Of a stretch of 64,000 bases of DNA, positions 46,752 to 55,966 are shown piece by piece. How positions within the stretch are numbered: position 1 is the first letter of the stretch; the number at the start of each line of letters is the position of its first letter. The position numbers were made by a program, and so were the translations under genes. A model generated the notes under the pieces. It did not search any database, was not told the origin of the DNA, and was given only the letters and a program-made list of their open reading frames with translations. The stretch spans positions 142,761 through 206,760 of the forward strand of contig CAVVGO010000003.1 in NCBI GenBank assembly GCA_963747835.1, read 5' to 3'. The stretch is from JAJPKK01 sp963747835. GTDB taxonomy: Bacteria > Pseudomonadota > Alphaproteobacteria > Rhizobiales > Xanthobacteraceae.

Positions 46752-47261
46752 CTACGGCTTCGGCATGACGTGGCTGCAGGACTTGCAGGTGCGGAATTCC
46801 TCGTTGTCGAACAGGCGCGCATAGGCCTTCGACACTGGATCGGCGCGGTAGTCGTGAACCTCCGCCTTCTCCTCATGCAACAACGCGTCGCATTGAGGGC
46901 AGAACCAGCGGAATCGGTCGATCTCGCCGGCGCGGCGCTGGCGCTCGATCACAAGCAAGTAAGCATCGGGCGGGAAGCGCGGCGAATGCGGAGTGCCGGC
47001 AGGCGTGTAGATGGTGGAGCCCTCCGCCACTTCGGCGATCTCTTCCTTGCCCTCGGGGGTGCGGTAGTGCAGCCGCATGTCCCCCTTGATCATCAGCATG
47101 ACCTCGTCGCTCGGATTGATGTGGAACTCCGACCGGTACTCGCGGCCCCGTGCCACAAAGGCGAGTGATTCGGGTTCCTGCCACAGCACGCTTACCCGCT
47201 CGCCGCGCTTGGCGAGTTCGCGGCCGCGGGCGAGCAGATCAACGATCGGCATCGGCAGCAT
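46752..47261 (-). CDS. 3-hydroxyanthranilate 3,4-dioxygenase
   Basis: 169 residues. Opens the ring of 3-hydroxyanthranilate on the kynurenine route toward quinolinate or 2-aminomuconate. The catalytic iron ligands H47, E53 and H92 (FHINPSDEV, TPHSP) are present, and the second rubredoxin-like iron site of the bacterial form has C121, C124, C159 and C162 (FCPQC, CKSC). It stands alone, without other kynurenine genes. In other bacteria the gene is called nbaC or haaO. Confidence 0.93.
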   Translation of the reverse strand: MLPMPIVDLLARGRELAKRGERVSVLWQEPESLAFVARGREYRSEFHINPSDEVMLMIKGDMRLHYRTPEGKEEIAEVAEGSTIYTPAGTPHSPRFPPDAYLLVIERQRRAGEIDRFRWFCPQCDALLHEEKAEVHDYRADPVSKAYARLFDNEEFRTCKSCSHVMPKP

Positions 47262-47327
47262 GAGATGATCCTTAGTTGCGATTTCAATTTCTATTGTGTT
47301 CGGTCGGTCGCGGTGCGCCGTGCGGCA

Positions 47328-48191
47328 TTAGTGTCCTGGCAATACCAGGAATTTGCCCTTGGTGGGTAGCGTTGCTTTCGACACCACGAAGGAGGGCGTT
47401 TCGGCGAATTCGACATCGTAGTGCTGACCGACCCGTTCCAGGAACCGGCGCAACGTGAAGGTGCTGAAATAGTGCATCGGCACCATCAGGGGGGCCTTCA
47501 TGGCCTGCACGACTTCCACCATGCCTTCCAGGTCCAGGGTGACGCTGCCGTCCACCGGCACCAGCAGCACATCGATATGCCCGATGTCATTGAGCTGCTG
47601 CTGGGTCAGGGTGTGGTGGAGGTGGCCCAGATGCGCGATGCACAGGCTGCCGACTTCGAAAATGAAGATCGAGTTGCCGTTGCGCTCGGTGCCGCCGCTC
47701 CAGTCGCGGATATTGGTGGAGACGCTGCGCGCATGCACATCCGCATAGGTGATGTCGTGGTTCGCCGGCTTGCCGTCGTCCCGCCAACCGCGCAGAACGA
47801 ACTTGATGTCGGCGTCGGGCCGGTCGGTATAATGCGTCGAGTGCGCGTGGTTCATGGTGACGATATCGGGCAGGATCGGCGGCCGGACGTAATCATTGTA
47901 ATCAGTGGCGATGCGCACCAGCTTGGGGCTCTCGATCAGGAAAGTCGAGTGGCCTATGTAGGTGATCCGGGCTTCATTGGTGGCGAGCGCGGCAGGCCGG
48001 TAAGCGACCGGGACCGCCTGGGTGCGATCCGACGCGACGAGGCCAGGGCAGGTTTCGTTCATTTCGGGTTTCGCCCCCGGGGCCTCTGGGGGCGCCGCGT
48101 TCTGCGCCGAAGCCGCAAGGCAGGCGAGGCTAATCAGTCCGCAGGCAAGGATCGACAATTGCGGCACGACAGCAAGCATGGAACGCTCCAT
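47328..48191 (-). CDS. Secreted MBL-fold hydrolase, UlaG-like
   Basis: About 287 residues from ATG 48191. A signal peptide (VVPQLSILACGLISLACLAA) is followed by ARITYIGHSTFLIES, TMNHAHSTHYTD (metal ligands in the H-x-H-S-T-H type) and AHLGHLHHTL, which is the UlaG/RomA-like fold rather than a classical beta-lactamase pattern. Periplasmic. Substrate unknown. It lies 66 bases downstream of the dioxygenase start in the leftward series but with no shared pathway evident. Confidence 0.82.
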   Translation of the reverse strand: MERSMLAVVPQLSILACGLISLACLAASAQNAAPPEAPGAKPEMNETCPGLVASDRTQAVPVAYRPAALATNEARITYIGHSTFLIESPKLVRIATDYNDYVRPPILPDIVTMNHAHSTHYTDRPDADIKFVLRGWRDDGKPANHDITYADVHARSVSTNIRDWSGGTERNGNSIFIFEVGSLCIAHLGHLHHTLTQQQLNDIGHIDVLLVPVDGSVTLDLEGMVEVVQAMKAPLMVPMHYFSTFTLRRFLERVGQHYDVEFAETPSFVVSKATLPTKGKFLVLPGH

Positions 48192-48336
48192 GAAGATTGC
48201 GTTCCACAAGCTTAACCCAAGTTTCGGCCGGCCGTCCTGCCTTTATTGGTTGCGTAATTGGTGGCACCGGTGATTGCGCATCAGGCACCGGGCGGCGAAG
48301 CGGAGGCGGTTTCGCGCAAGGCCAAAGCGCTCAGCT

Positions 48337-49287
48337 TCAGCGGGATACGATCAGGCCGCGGCTCGTCACCACCACCCAGCGCCCGTCCAGTCGCTTGACC
48401 GCCTCAATGCGGCCGAGCCCTGGCAGCGTGTCGCCGGGCAGGACCGCGATGACGCCGCCGTGGCTGCCACCCTGGATCATGGCGGCGCCATTATAAACAT
48501 CGCGCAGCACCCAACCGTCGACGATCAGGGCCGGCGATGGCCGCTTGGCGTCGACGGTCGGCGGCGTCGCTGAAGCGACGTGCGTCTCTGCGACCGTGCC
48601 GGTGATATCTGTCGAGGAGGCCGCGAGCTTTCGCTCGACGCGGTCGAGCACGTCGGTTGCTTTGGCGAGCTTGGTGCCGGCCTCGGCCTGGGCCTTTTCG
48701 GCGCGGTCCATGCGGTCGTTGATCTTGGCGACTTGCTGATTCGTGGACTTGGCGGCGCTGTCGATCCCGGTCTTGAGCACCGCGAGTTCGCGGTTGACGC
48801 GGCCGAGCGCGTCGGTGAGCGCGGTGTAATTGACGGGCGCGGCCGGTTTGGATTTGTTTGTCGTGAGGTAGCCGATGCCGGCGGTGGCGAGCGATCCGGC
48901 GAGGCCGCCGAGAACCGCGGCGATCGCCACCATGGCGGCGAGCGTGCGAAACCGGAAAAAAGTCGACCTCGGTATGGCTTCGGCCGGCTTGGCGTCGGGC
49001 TCGGGAGCATCGGCCTTAAGGCGGGGGTGCGCGAGCACCAGGGCGGTGCCCATCGCGGTCGCGGTCCCCGGGCTAGGGATTTTGTCGTTCACGTGCGGCG
49101 CCCCGATGTGTTCGGGGCCATGCCGTTCCGCCGAAGGCTCCGCTGCGGCCTTCACGGCTTCACCCGGTGCATCCGGCGCGAGCCCCGGCGACTCCACGTG
49201 GGCGAGGCTGTCCTGGGGCGGACCGATGAACTCGCCGTTCGGGCGATTCGAAGGTCCGCCTGGATCGTTTTTGGTGGCATCGCTCAT
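48337..49287 (-). CDS. Membrane-anchored coiled-coil protein, paralogue B
   Basis: 316 residues from ATG 49287 (GGGAG upstream). A disordered N-terminal segment of about 100 residues, rich in Pro/Glu/Ala, precedes a membrane helix (LAAMVAIAAVLGGLAGSLAT), a coiled coil (VNRELAVLKTGIDSAAKSTN) and a C-terminal domain with GDTLPGLGRIEAVKRLDGRW then VVVTSRG. The C-terminal block clearly parallels that of the protein at 45754-46449 (GYVMPELGRVAAIRQRGGHW). Function unknown. Confidence 0.75.
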   Translation of the reverse strand: MSDATKNDPGGPSNRPNGEFIGPPQDSLAHVESPGLAPDAPGEAVKAAAEPSAERHGPEHIGAPHVNDKIPSPGTATAMGTALVLAHPRLKADAPEPDAKPAEAIPRSTFFRFRTLAAMVAIAAVLGGLAGSLATAGIGYLTTNKSKPAAPVNYTALTDALGRVNRELAVLKTGIDSAAKSTNQQVAKINDRMDRAEKAQAEAGTKLAKATDVLDRVERKLAASSTDITGTVAETHVASATPPTVDAKRPSPALIVDGWVLRDVYNGAAMIQGGSHGGVIAVLPGDTLPGLGRIEAVKRLDGRWVVVTSRGLIVSR

Positions 49288-49410
49288 GGCCTGCTCCCAC
49301 TGCTGGCATTTTTCGGCAAAGCTGGTGCCGGCTCGCCGCAGAAAATGCGTCAAAACCAACGCAACTGGAGCTTGAATTGACGAGGTCGGATCACGCTCCG
49401 GCGTTCACCA

Positions 49411-49436
49411 ATTGGTAAGCACTGTTGCTTACCAAT
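49411..49436. other. Perfect 11-bp inverted repeat
   Basis: ATTGGTAAGCA, four bases, TGCTTACCAAT: an exact inverted repeat lying between the adenosine kinase stop (49495) and the start of paralogue B (49287). There is no adjoining T-run on either strand, so it is more like an operator than a terminator. GGTAA/TTACC is repeated once more just beside it (AGTTACC). Confidence 0.75.
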
Positions 49437-49494
49437 TAGTTACCGGTTCGTGCCGCGACGCAGGTGTTCGCGTATGACGGAATGTCCGAAGGCG

Positions 49495-50496
49495 TCAGCT
49501 GAGGAGGCCTTTTTCCTGCGCCAGCGCGCGCAGCGAGGTCTCGGGCCGCGCACCGAGATGCGAGATGACCTCGGCGGCCGCGAGTGCCCCGAGCGCCGCA
49601 GCCTTTTCGTTGCTCAGTCCGCGTGCCAGTCCGAACAGGAAACCGGCCGCGAACAGATCGCCGGCACCGGTGGTGTCGACCACCCGTTCGACCGGAAATG
49701 CCGGCGCCGCGATCGTGTTCGTCCGGTCGACCACCACGCAGCCCGCAGCGCTGCGCGTCACCACGGCGTGTCGCGCGTCGTGCCGCAAGGCTGCGATCGC
49801 AGTATCGAAATCGGCGGTTTGGTAGAGACTGTGCAACTCGGCCTCGTTGGCAAATAGCAGGTCCACGGTGCCGGAACGGATGAGATGCAGGAATTCGTCG
49901 CGCCACCGGTCGACGCAGAACGCATCCGACAGCGTCAGCGCGACCAGCCGCTTGGCCTCGTGCGCGATGGCTGCGGCCTTGGTGAACGCCTCCTTGGCAT
50001 GGGCCGGATCCCACAGGTAACCTTCGAGATACGTGATCGCGGCGCCAGCCACTATCTCGGGATCGATGTCACGCGGGTGCAAGTCCTGGGCGGCGCCCAA
50101 AAAGGTGTTCATGGTGCGCTCGCCGTCCGGCGTCACCAGCACGTAGCAACGCCCGGTCGAGGGTCCGGCGGCCGATGGCGCGGTATCGAAGGCGACGCCG
50201 GCGGCGCGGATGTCGTGGGCGAATACGGTACCGAGCGGATCGCTTTTGATGCGGCCGATGAATGCCGCGTGGGCGCCGAACCCCGCCACGCCCACGATGG
50301 TATTGGCGGCCGATCCGCCCGAGATTTCCACCGCGGGGCCCATGGCGTCATAGATCTTCGCTGCGTGCGCCTCATCGATCAGGGACATCGACCCTTTGCG
50401 CATGCCATGGGCGGCGAGAAAGTCGTCATCGGCGCGGGCAATCACGTCGACGATGGCGTTGCCGAGGCCGAGGACGTCGTAGCGGACGGCGGTCAT
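49495..50496 (-). CDS. Adenosine kinase (PfkB family)
   Basis: Phosphorylates adenosine to AMP, which removes adenosine released from S-adenosylhomocysteine hydrolysis. 333 residues from ATG 50496. PfkB signatures: EISGGSAANTIVGVAGFGA and the catalytic DTTGAGDLFAAGFLFGL. The bacterial adenosine-kinase subgroup is the best match, although a sugar kinase cannot be excluded. Divergent from murJ. Confidence 0.88.
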   Translation of the reverse strand: MTAVRYDVLGLGNAIVDVIARADDDFLAAHGMRKGSMSLIDEAHAAKIYDAMGPAVEISGGSAANTIVGVAGFGAHAAFIGRIKSDPLGTVFAHDIRAAGVAFDTAPSAAGPSTGRCYVLVTPDGERTMNTFLGAAQDLHPRDIDPEIVAGAAITYLEGYLWDPAHAKEAFTKAAAIAHEAKRLVALTLSDAFCVDRWRDEFLHLIRSGTVDLLFANEAELHSLYQTADFDTAIAALRHDARHAVVTRSAAGCVVVDRTNTIAAPAFPVERVVDTTGAGDLFAAGFLFGLARGLSNEKAAALGALAAAEVISHLGARPETSLRALAQEKGLLS

Positions 50497-50663
50497 GAGG
50501 GGCTCGCGGCTGTGGGTCAAGGTTCGCGGTTGCAAAAGGCCGCGCACTATAGCGAGCAACCGGTAGGTTGCAACGCCGCCGGTGGAAAATTCCCCCGGCC
50601 TTCCGTCGGACTTTGCTGACGCGCATCGCGCGGTCCAGGTAATATCGACCCGGAGGCCACAGA

Positions 50664-52226
50664 ATGTCGATCACGCGCGACGTCACCACCGTTGGCGCCG
50701 GGACCCTGACGTCGCGCCTGCTCGGGTTCCTGCGCGACGCCGGCGTAGCGGCGATGCTCGGGGCCGGAGCGCTATCGGACGCCTATTTCGCGGCGCTACA
50801 AATTCCAAACCTGTTCCGCCGGCTACTTGCGGAGGGTGCGCTCAATTCCGCCTTCGTGCCGATGTCGATGCGCATTCGCGACGAGAACGGCGCCGTCGAG
50901 GCCCGGCGGTTCTCTGAGCAGGTGCTCGGCGTGATGGCAGCGTCGTTGTTCGGACTGGCGCTGTTGTGCGTCGTGTTTGCGCCTGCGATCGTGCACATGC
51001 TGACGCCGGGTTTTCGCGGCGAGGGGGAGCGATTCTCTTTCGCGGTCGAGTTTGTCCGCCTGTCGGTGCCTTATGTCGCAGTGTCCGGCATGGTGGCGGT
51101 CGCGGCGTCCGCCCTTAACGCAGAAGGCCGGGTCGCGGCGGCGGCATTCGGCCTCGTGGTATTCAACCTCGTGCTCGTTGCCGTCGTGGTGACGCTCATT
51201 CTGTCTGGGGCGCGGGCGACTGCGGGCACCGCCGCGGTGCTGTCCGGCTCAATGGCGGTCGCCGGCTGTGCACAACTTGGCTGCGTCGGCGCCGCCTGGC
51301 TGCGTATCGACACGAGGCCACGGCGGCTGACGCTGCGGCTCACGCCGGCGGCGCGCCGGTTCTTCCGGCAGGTGATACCGGGTGTGGTCGCGGGAGGCGT
51401 GCCACAGCTCAAGCTGATGGCCGGCGCCATGGTGGCGTCGTCCTCTCAGGCAGCGGTGTCGTGGCTCTATTATGCCAACCGGCTCTATGAACTTCCGCTC
51501 GGCGTCATCTCGATCGCGATCGCCTCGGTGCTGGTCCCGGCGATCGCCGCGAGCCTGCGCAGCAGCGACGGCGATCATGCCGCCGGCGCGCAGTCGCGGG
51601 CGTTCGAAATCGCGCTCGCCCTGTCGCTGCCCTCCGCGGTCGCTTTCGCGGTGCTGTCGGAGGCGATTGCAGGCGGCTTGTTCCAGCGCGGCGCGTTCGG
51701 GCCACGTGACACCGCCATGGTGGCGGCAGCCCTGGCCGCGATATCGGCGGGCCTCCCGGGCCATTCGCTGGAGAAGGTGCTGGGGGCCGTGTCGTTTGCC
51801 CATGAGGATACGCGCACGCCGATGTACACGGCGCTGTGCGGTCTCGCGGCCGCCGTTGCGGGCGCCATCCTGCTATTTCCTCATTACGGACATGTGGGGG
51901 TCGCGGCCGCGATCGCGCTGTCCGGCTGGGTCGGCGCGACCTTGCTCGCCCTCATCTTGTGGCGGCGCGACTGGCTGAGGATCGAGATCGCTGCGTGGCG
52001 ACGCGTCCCGTCCATTGTGCTGGCGACCTTCATCATGGGCGCCGTGATCGCGGCCGGAGATGCCACGATGGTTTTGCTGTTCGACATTTCGGGCTCCTCG
52101 CTCGCCCGCATCGCGACGCTTGCCATGCTGGTGATCGTGGGACTTGCGGTTTATCTTCTCGCTCTGCAGGTATTCGGCGTGACCTCGATGCGCATCCTTG
52201 TCGGGAGGTTCCGCGAGCGCTTGTAG
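50664..52226 (+). CDS. murJ: Lipid II flippase MurJ
   Basis: Moves lipid II across the inner membrane for peptidoglycan synthesis. 520 residues with about 13-14 predicted membrane helices. The N-terminal GAGTLTSRLLGFLRDAGVA and IPNLFRRLLAEGALNSAFVP are the MVF-family signatures. Start ATG 50664 has GGAGG upstream. It opens the rightward housekeeping block; trpS starts 80 bases later. Confidence 0.95.
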   Translation: MSITRDVTTVGAGTLTSRLLGFLRDAGVAAMLGAGALSDAYFAALQIPNLFRRLLAEGALNSAFVPMSMRIRDENGAVEARRFSEQVLGVMAASLFGLALLCVVFAPAIVHMLTPGFRGEGERFSFAVEFVRLSVPYVAVSGMVAVAASALNAEGRVAAAAFGLVVFNLVLVAVVVTLILSGARATAGTAAVLSGSMAVAGCAQLGCVGAAWLRIDTRPRRLTLRLTPAARRFFRQVIPGVVAGGVPQLKLMAGAMVASSSQAAVSWLYYANRLYELPLGVISIAIASVLVPAIAASLRSSDGDHAAGAQSRAFEIALALSLPSAVAFAVLSEAIAGGLFQRGAFGPRDTAMVAAALAAISAGLPGHSLEKVLGAVSFAHEDTRTPMYTALCGLAAAVAGAILLFPHYGHVGVAAAIALSGWVGATLLALILWRRDWLRIEIAAWRRVPSIVLATFIMGAVIAAGDATMVLLFDISGSSLARIATLAMLVIVGLAVYLLALQVFGVTSMRILVGRFRERL

Positions 52227-52306
52227 CTGTCGTTTAAACTTTCTCGCCTCTTGCCTGCTGCCGCCGATGCGTGCCATTGACCGCGCAGAAGCGAGGGAGC
52301 CGCGCG

Positions 52307-53341
52307 ATGGCGTTCAAGGAGCTGGTGTTTTCCGGGGTTCAGCCGACCGGCAATCTGCATATCGGCAACTACCTCGGCGCCTTCGTGAACTTCGTGGCGC
52401 TGCAGCAGCGCTATTCCTGCATCTATTGCGTGGTCGATCTTCACGCCATCACGGTGTGGCAGGATCCCGCCGAACTCAAGCGCAGCATCCGCGAGGTGAC
52501 GGCGGCCTACGTTGCCTGCGGCATCGATCCAAAGAAGCAAATATTGTTCAACCAGAGTCAGGTCGCCCAGCACGCCGAGCTTGCCTGGATATTCAACTGC
52601 GTGGCGCGGCTCGGCTGGCTCAACCGCATGACCCAATTCAAGGAAAAAGCCGGCAAGGACCGCGAAAACGCGTCGATCGGGCTCTACGACTATCCGGTCC
52701 TGATGGCGGCCGACATTCTGGTCTACCGCGCCACACATGTGCCGGTCGGCGAGGACCAGAAGCAGCACCTCGAATTGTCCCGCGACATTGCGCAGAAATT
52801 CAACAACGACTTTGCCGCCACGATCGCGGCGGCTGGCTTCGGAAGCGCGTTTTTTCCGCTGCCGGAACCGCTGATCCAGGGGCCGGCCACCCGCGTGATG
52901 TCGCTGCGCGACGGCACCAAGAAAATGTCGAAGTCCGATCCGTCCGACTATTCGCGGATCAATCTCACCGATGACGCCGACGCCATCGCCCAAAAGATCC
53001 GCAAGGCGAAGACCGATCCGGAGCCGCTGCCGTCCGAAGAAAAAGGATTGGAGCTGCGCCCGGAGGCGGACAACCTGGTCGGGATCTATGCGGCGCTCGC
53101 CGATACTTCCAAGGCCGCGGTGTTGACGCAGTTCGGTGGCGGTCAGTTCTCGACCTTCAAGAGCGCGCTGGCGGACCTCTCGGTGGAGCGGCTCGGACCG
53201 ATCGCGGCCGAGATGAAGCGGCTCTGCGCCGACTCAGCCTATATCGATTCCGTGCTCGCCGACGGCGCCGCGCGAGCGGAGCTCATCGCGGCTGAAACCA
53301 TGAAATCCGTCAAGGATATTGTCGGATTGATCCGGCGCTGA
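52307..53341 (+). CDS. trpS: Tryptophanyl-tRNA synthetase
   Basis: Class I synthetase that charges tRNA-Trp. 344 residues from ATG 52307. The HIGH-type motif is HIGN at 18-21 and the KMSKS loop is intact (KKMSKSDPSD). A conserved GEDQKQHLELSRDIA block is also present. The murJ-trpS-usp order is standard in Hyphomicrobiales. Confidence 0.96.
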   Translation: MAFKELVFSGVQPTGNLHIGNYLGAFVNFVALQQRYSCIYCVVDLHAITVWQDPAELKRSIREVTAAYVACGIDPKKQILFNQSQVAQHAELAWIFNCVARLGWLNRMTQFKEKAGKDRENASIGLYDYPVLMAADILVYRATHVPVGEDQKQHLELSRDIAQKFNNDFAATIAAAGFGSAFFPLPEPLIQGPATRVMSLRDGTKKMSKSDPSDYSRINLTDDADAIAQKIRKAKTDPEPLPSEEKGLELRPEADNLVGIYAALADTSKAAVLTQFGGGQFSTFKSALADLSVERLGPIAAEMKRLCADSAYIDSVLADGAARAELIAAETMKSVKDIVGLIRR

Positions 53342-53463
53342 TCGCGCCGCCGGCGGCGGTTTTGGCGCCGCGCTTATCTTGTGCTTTGGCAACCCGGCGT
53401 GGCACCATCGGGGCATGAGGCGCCGATCACGGATCGGGGGCGGCGGCGGCCCCGAGAGGTTCG

Positions 53464-53958
53464 ATGAGCCGGAAGCGACGCAGCTACGAGGTCGGTCACA
53501 AGGCGAAATTCCTCGTGATCATCGATGAAACCCCCGAATGCGACCGCGCCGTCTATTACGCGAGCCGGCGCGCCGCGCGGGTTGGCGTCAGCGTGGTCAT
53601 GCTGCGCGTCATCGCCACCGACGATCACGGCCAGCAGTGGCTTGGTGTTGCCGACATCATGCGGGCCGAGGCCCATGAGGAAGCCAACAACATGCTCGCC
53701 AAGTTCGCGTCACGCTCCAACGGAATCGCCGGCATCACGCCGGAATGCGTGATCCGCGAGGGCGAGGCGGCGGAGGAAATTCTCAAGCTGATCGAGGAAG
53801 ACGAGGACATCGCGGTCCTGGTGCTCGCCGCCGGCATCGATACCGAGGGGCCCGGCCCGCTGGTTTCCCATCTGGGGAGCACGGCCGGAACATTTCCCAT
53901 TCCCGTCGCCATCGTGCCGGGGCATCTCACCGATGAAGAGCTCGATGCGATGAGTTGA
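53464..53958 (+). CDS. Universal stress protein, UspA family
   Basis: 164 residues. FLVIIDETPECDRAVYYASR is the Usp first strand and ATP-binding region; the typical G-2x-G-9x-G(S/T) loop is replaced by HLGSTAGTFPIPVAIVPG near the C-terminus, consistent with an adenine-binding Usp. Role in stress is inferred from family. GAGAGG lies before the ATG. Placed between trpS and nfu as in related genomes. Confidence 0.88.
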   Translation: MSRKRRSYEVGHKAKFLVIIDETPECDRAVYYASRRAARVGVSVVMLRVIATDDHGQQWLGVADIMRAEAHEEANNMLAKFASRSNGIAGITPECVIREGEAAEEILKLIEEDEDIAVLVLAAGIDTEGPGPLVSHLGSTAGTFPIPVAIVPGHLTDEELDAMS

Positions 53959-54058
53959 TCCCGGGATCATGCGGCGGTTGACGTGCCCGCCGTAAACGCC
54001 CATCTAAGCGGCGTGATTTGTCCTCGGGCCTTGAACCCGATGCGGCAGGGAGATTGCG

Positions 54059-54622
54059 ATGTTCATCCAGACCGAGGCGACCCCTAACCCCGCGACCCTC
54101 AAGTTCCTGCCCGGTCGGCCGGTGCTGCCTGACAGCGTTCTCGACATCGCGGACGCCGCGGATGCGGGCAAGTCCCCGCTGGCGGAGCGCCTGTTTGGCA
54201 TTGCGGGAGTCGCCGGGGTGTTCTTCGGCAGCGACTTCATCACAGTGACAAAGGCGGATGCGGACGCGGAGTGGCAGCAGATCAAGCCGGCAATCCTCGG
54301 CGCCATCATGGAACATTTCATGTCCGGCGCGCCGCTCCTCAACGGAGCCCAGGCGGACACCGACGCCGCGGACGAGTTCTTTGACAGCAAGGACGCCGAA
54401 ACGGTCGCAACCATCAAGGACTTGATCGAGACGCGGGTGCGTCCGGCGGTTGCCAATGATGGCGGCGATATCACGTTCCGGGGCTTCAAAGACGGCATCG
54501 TGTTCCTCAACATGAAGGGGTCGTGCTCCGGTTGCCCGTCCTCCACCGCGACCCTCAAGCACGGCATCCAGAACCTGCTGCGGCATTACGTGCCTGACGT
54601 GGTTGAAGTGCGCCCTATGTGA
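54059..54622 (+). CDS. NfuA-type Fe-S cluster carrier
   Basis: 187 residues. An N-terminal Nfu_N domain (MFIQTEATPNPATLKFLPGR) is followed by the C-terminal NifU-like domain with C156 and C159 in GSCSGCPSS, which bind a 4Fe-4S cluster between two monomers. It delivers clusters to target enzymes; MiaB, encoded nearby, is a possible client. GGGAG precedes the ATG. Confidence 0.93.
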   Translation: MFIQTEATPNPATLKFLPGRPVLPDSVLDIADAADAGKSPLAERLFGIAGVAGVFFGSDFITVTKADADAEWQQIKPAILGAIMEHFMSGAPLLNGAQADTDAADEFFDSKDAETVATIKDLIETRVRPAVANDGGDITFRGFKDGIVFLNMKGSCSGCPSSTATLKHGIQNLLRHYVPDVVEVRPM

Positions 54623-54684
54623 TAGGGTTGGTGGCCGATCCGATTCTTGATCCGATTCCTGCGAGATGATCTGCGGTCGAACCG

Positions 54685-55368
54685 TTGCGTGTGCTTGCCA
54701 TAGACACCGCGCTCGAGGCCTGCTCCGCCGCGGTCCTCGATACCGACCGCAAGAGCGGGCTTACGAGCCGATCGCTGCCGATGATGCGTGGCCATGCGGA
54801 AGCCCTGATGCCTCTCATCGCCGCGGTGATGAGCGATGCTGGTGTTGAATTCGCCGATCTCGATCGCATTGCCGTCACGGTCGGGCCCGGCAGTTTCACC
54901 GGCCTTCGGGTTGGCGTCGCCGCCGCCCGCGGCATCGCGCTCGCGGCCGGTAAGCCGGCGGTGGGCTTGACGACGCTCTCGGCAATCGCGGCTCCGTTCT
55001 TCGATTCCGACGAAAGCAAGGCGCTGCTGGCCGTCATCGATGCGCGGCATTCTCAAGTCTACATGCAGTTGTTCGGTCCCGGCGGACGTAGTCTGATTGC
55101 GCCGCGGCTCGTTCATGTGCGCGACGCCATCCGGGCCGCCATGGCGAGCCCGACCCGGATCGTCGGCAATGCAGCGCGGCTCGTCGAATCCGCTTGGCCC
55201 GCCGACGAACGCCGCCCGCCGCTGGTGAGCCCGGTGCGGGCACCTGACATTGGCTGGATCGCCCGGCTCGGCGCCGCCACCGCCGATGCATCAACCGCCT
55301 TGAAGCCGCTTTACCTGCGCGAGCCGGATGCGCGGCCCCAGGAAGCGGGTATTCTGCCGCGGCGATGA
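54685..55368 (+). CDS. tsaB: tRNA threonylcarbamoyladenosine synthesis protein TsaB
   Basis: 227 residues. Starts with a TTG at 54685 (RVLAIDTALEACSAAV). VGPGSFTGLRVGVAAARG and the ASKHA-type fold are the family pattern. Acts with TsaD and TsaE to make t6A37 on tRNA, the substrate of the TrmO-type methyltransferase encoded at the left of the window. The stop overlaps rimI (ATGA). Confidence 0.93.
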   Translation: MRVLAIDTALEACSAAVLDTDRKSGLTSRSLPMMRGHAEALMPLIAAVMSDAGVEFADLDRIAVTVGPGSFTGLRVGVAAARGIALAAGKPAVGLTTLSAIAAPFFDSDESKALLAVIDARHSQVYMQLFGPGGRSLIAPRLVHVRDAIRAAMASPTRIVGNAARLVESAWPADERRPPLVSPVRAPDIGWIARLGAATADASTALKPLYLREPDARPQEAGILPRR

Positions 55369-55877
55369 TTTCACCGTTCTTCCTGTTTTCTCCGTTCGCA
55401 TGGTTTGAATGGGTGTTTGGGCACCCGGAACCTGCGGTGTCGCCGGCGGGTGCCGAGGACGCGGCGCAGCTCGCGACGTTGCACGCCGAAGTGTTTCAGC
55501 GCGGCTGGAGCGCCGAGGAATTCGAGCGCCTTCTGATCGAGCCCAACGTCGTCGCCGACCGTGCCATGACGGGTTCGCGCCTCGCCGGATTCGTGCTGTC
55601 ACGGCTCGCTGCCGACCAGGCGGAGATCCTGTCGATTGCGGTTGCGGCGGGAGAGCGCCGGCGGGGGCTCGCCGGCAAACTATTGAACGTCCATCTACAC
55701 CGCCTCGTTGGCTATGGGGTTAACGCACTGTTTCTGGAGGTCGATGAGCACAACGTCGCGGCCCGGCGTCTTTATGCTGGGTTCGGTTTCGGACAGGTCG
55801 GCCGACGCAACGCCTATTACGCGCAAGCCGGGGCGGAGCCGGGCGCGGCGCTGGTGCTGCGCCGCGACCTCGCCTGA
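55365..55877 (+). CDS. rimI: Ribosomal-protein-alanine N-acetyltransferase-like GNAT
   Basis: 170 residues. GNAT fold with acetyl-CoA loop region AAGERRRGLAGKLL and VDEHNVAARRLYAGFGF. It overlaps tsaB by four bases, the standard tsaB-rimI arrangement. RimI acetylates ribosomal protein S18; in this group the exact target is not certain. It has an N-terminal lead of about 20 residues (FFLFSPFAWFEWVFG) ahead of the GNAT core. Confidence 0.9.
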   Translation: MISPFFLFSPFAWFEWVFGHPEPAVSPAGAEDAAQLATLHAEVFQRGWSAEEFERLLIEPNVVADRAMTGSRLAGFVLSRLAADQAEILSIAVAAGERRRGLAGKLLNVHLHRLVGYGVNALFLEVDEHNVAARRLYAGFGFGQVGRRNAYYAQAGAEPGAALVLRRDLA

Positions 55878-55966
55878 CATGGACGTAATCCGTTTGTCAC
55901 CCCTGGAGTGTTATTCGTCGCGCCACCTGCGGCGCTCAACAAGGAAAGGCTAACGGTGCTGACCCG

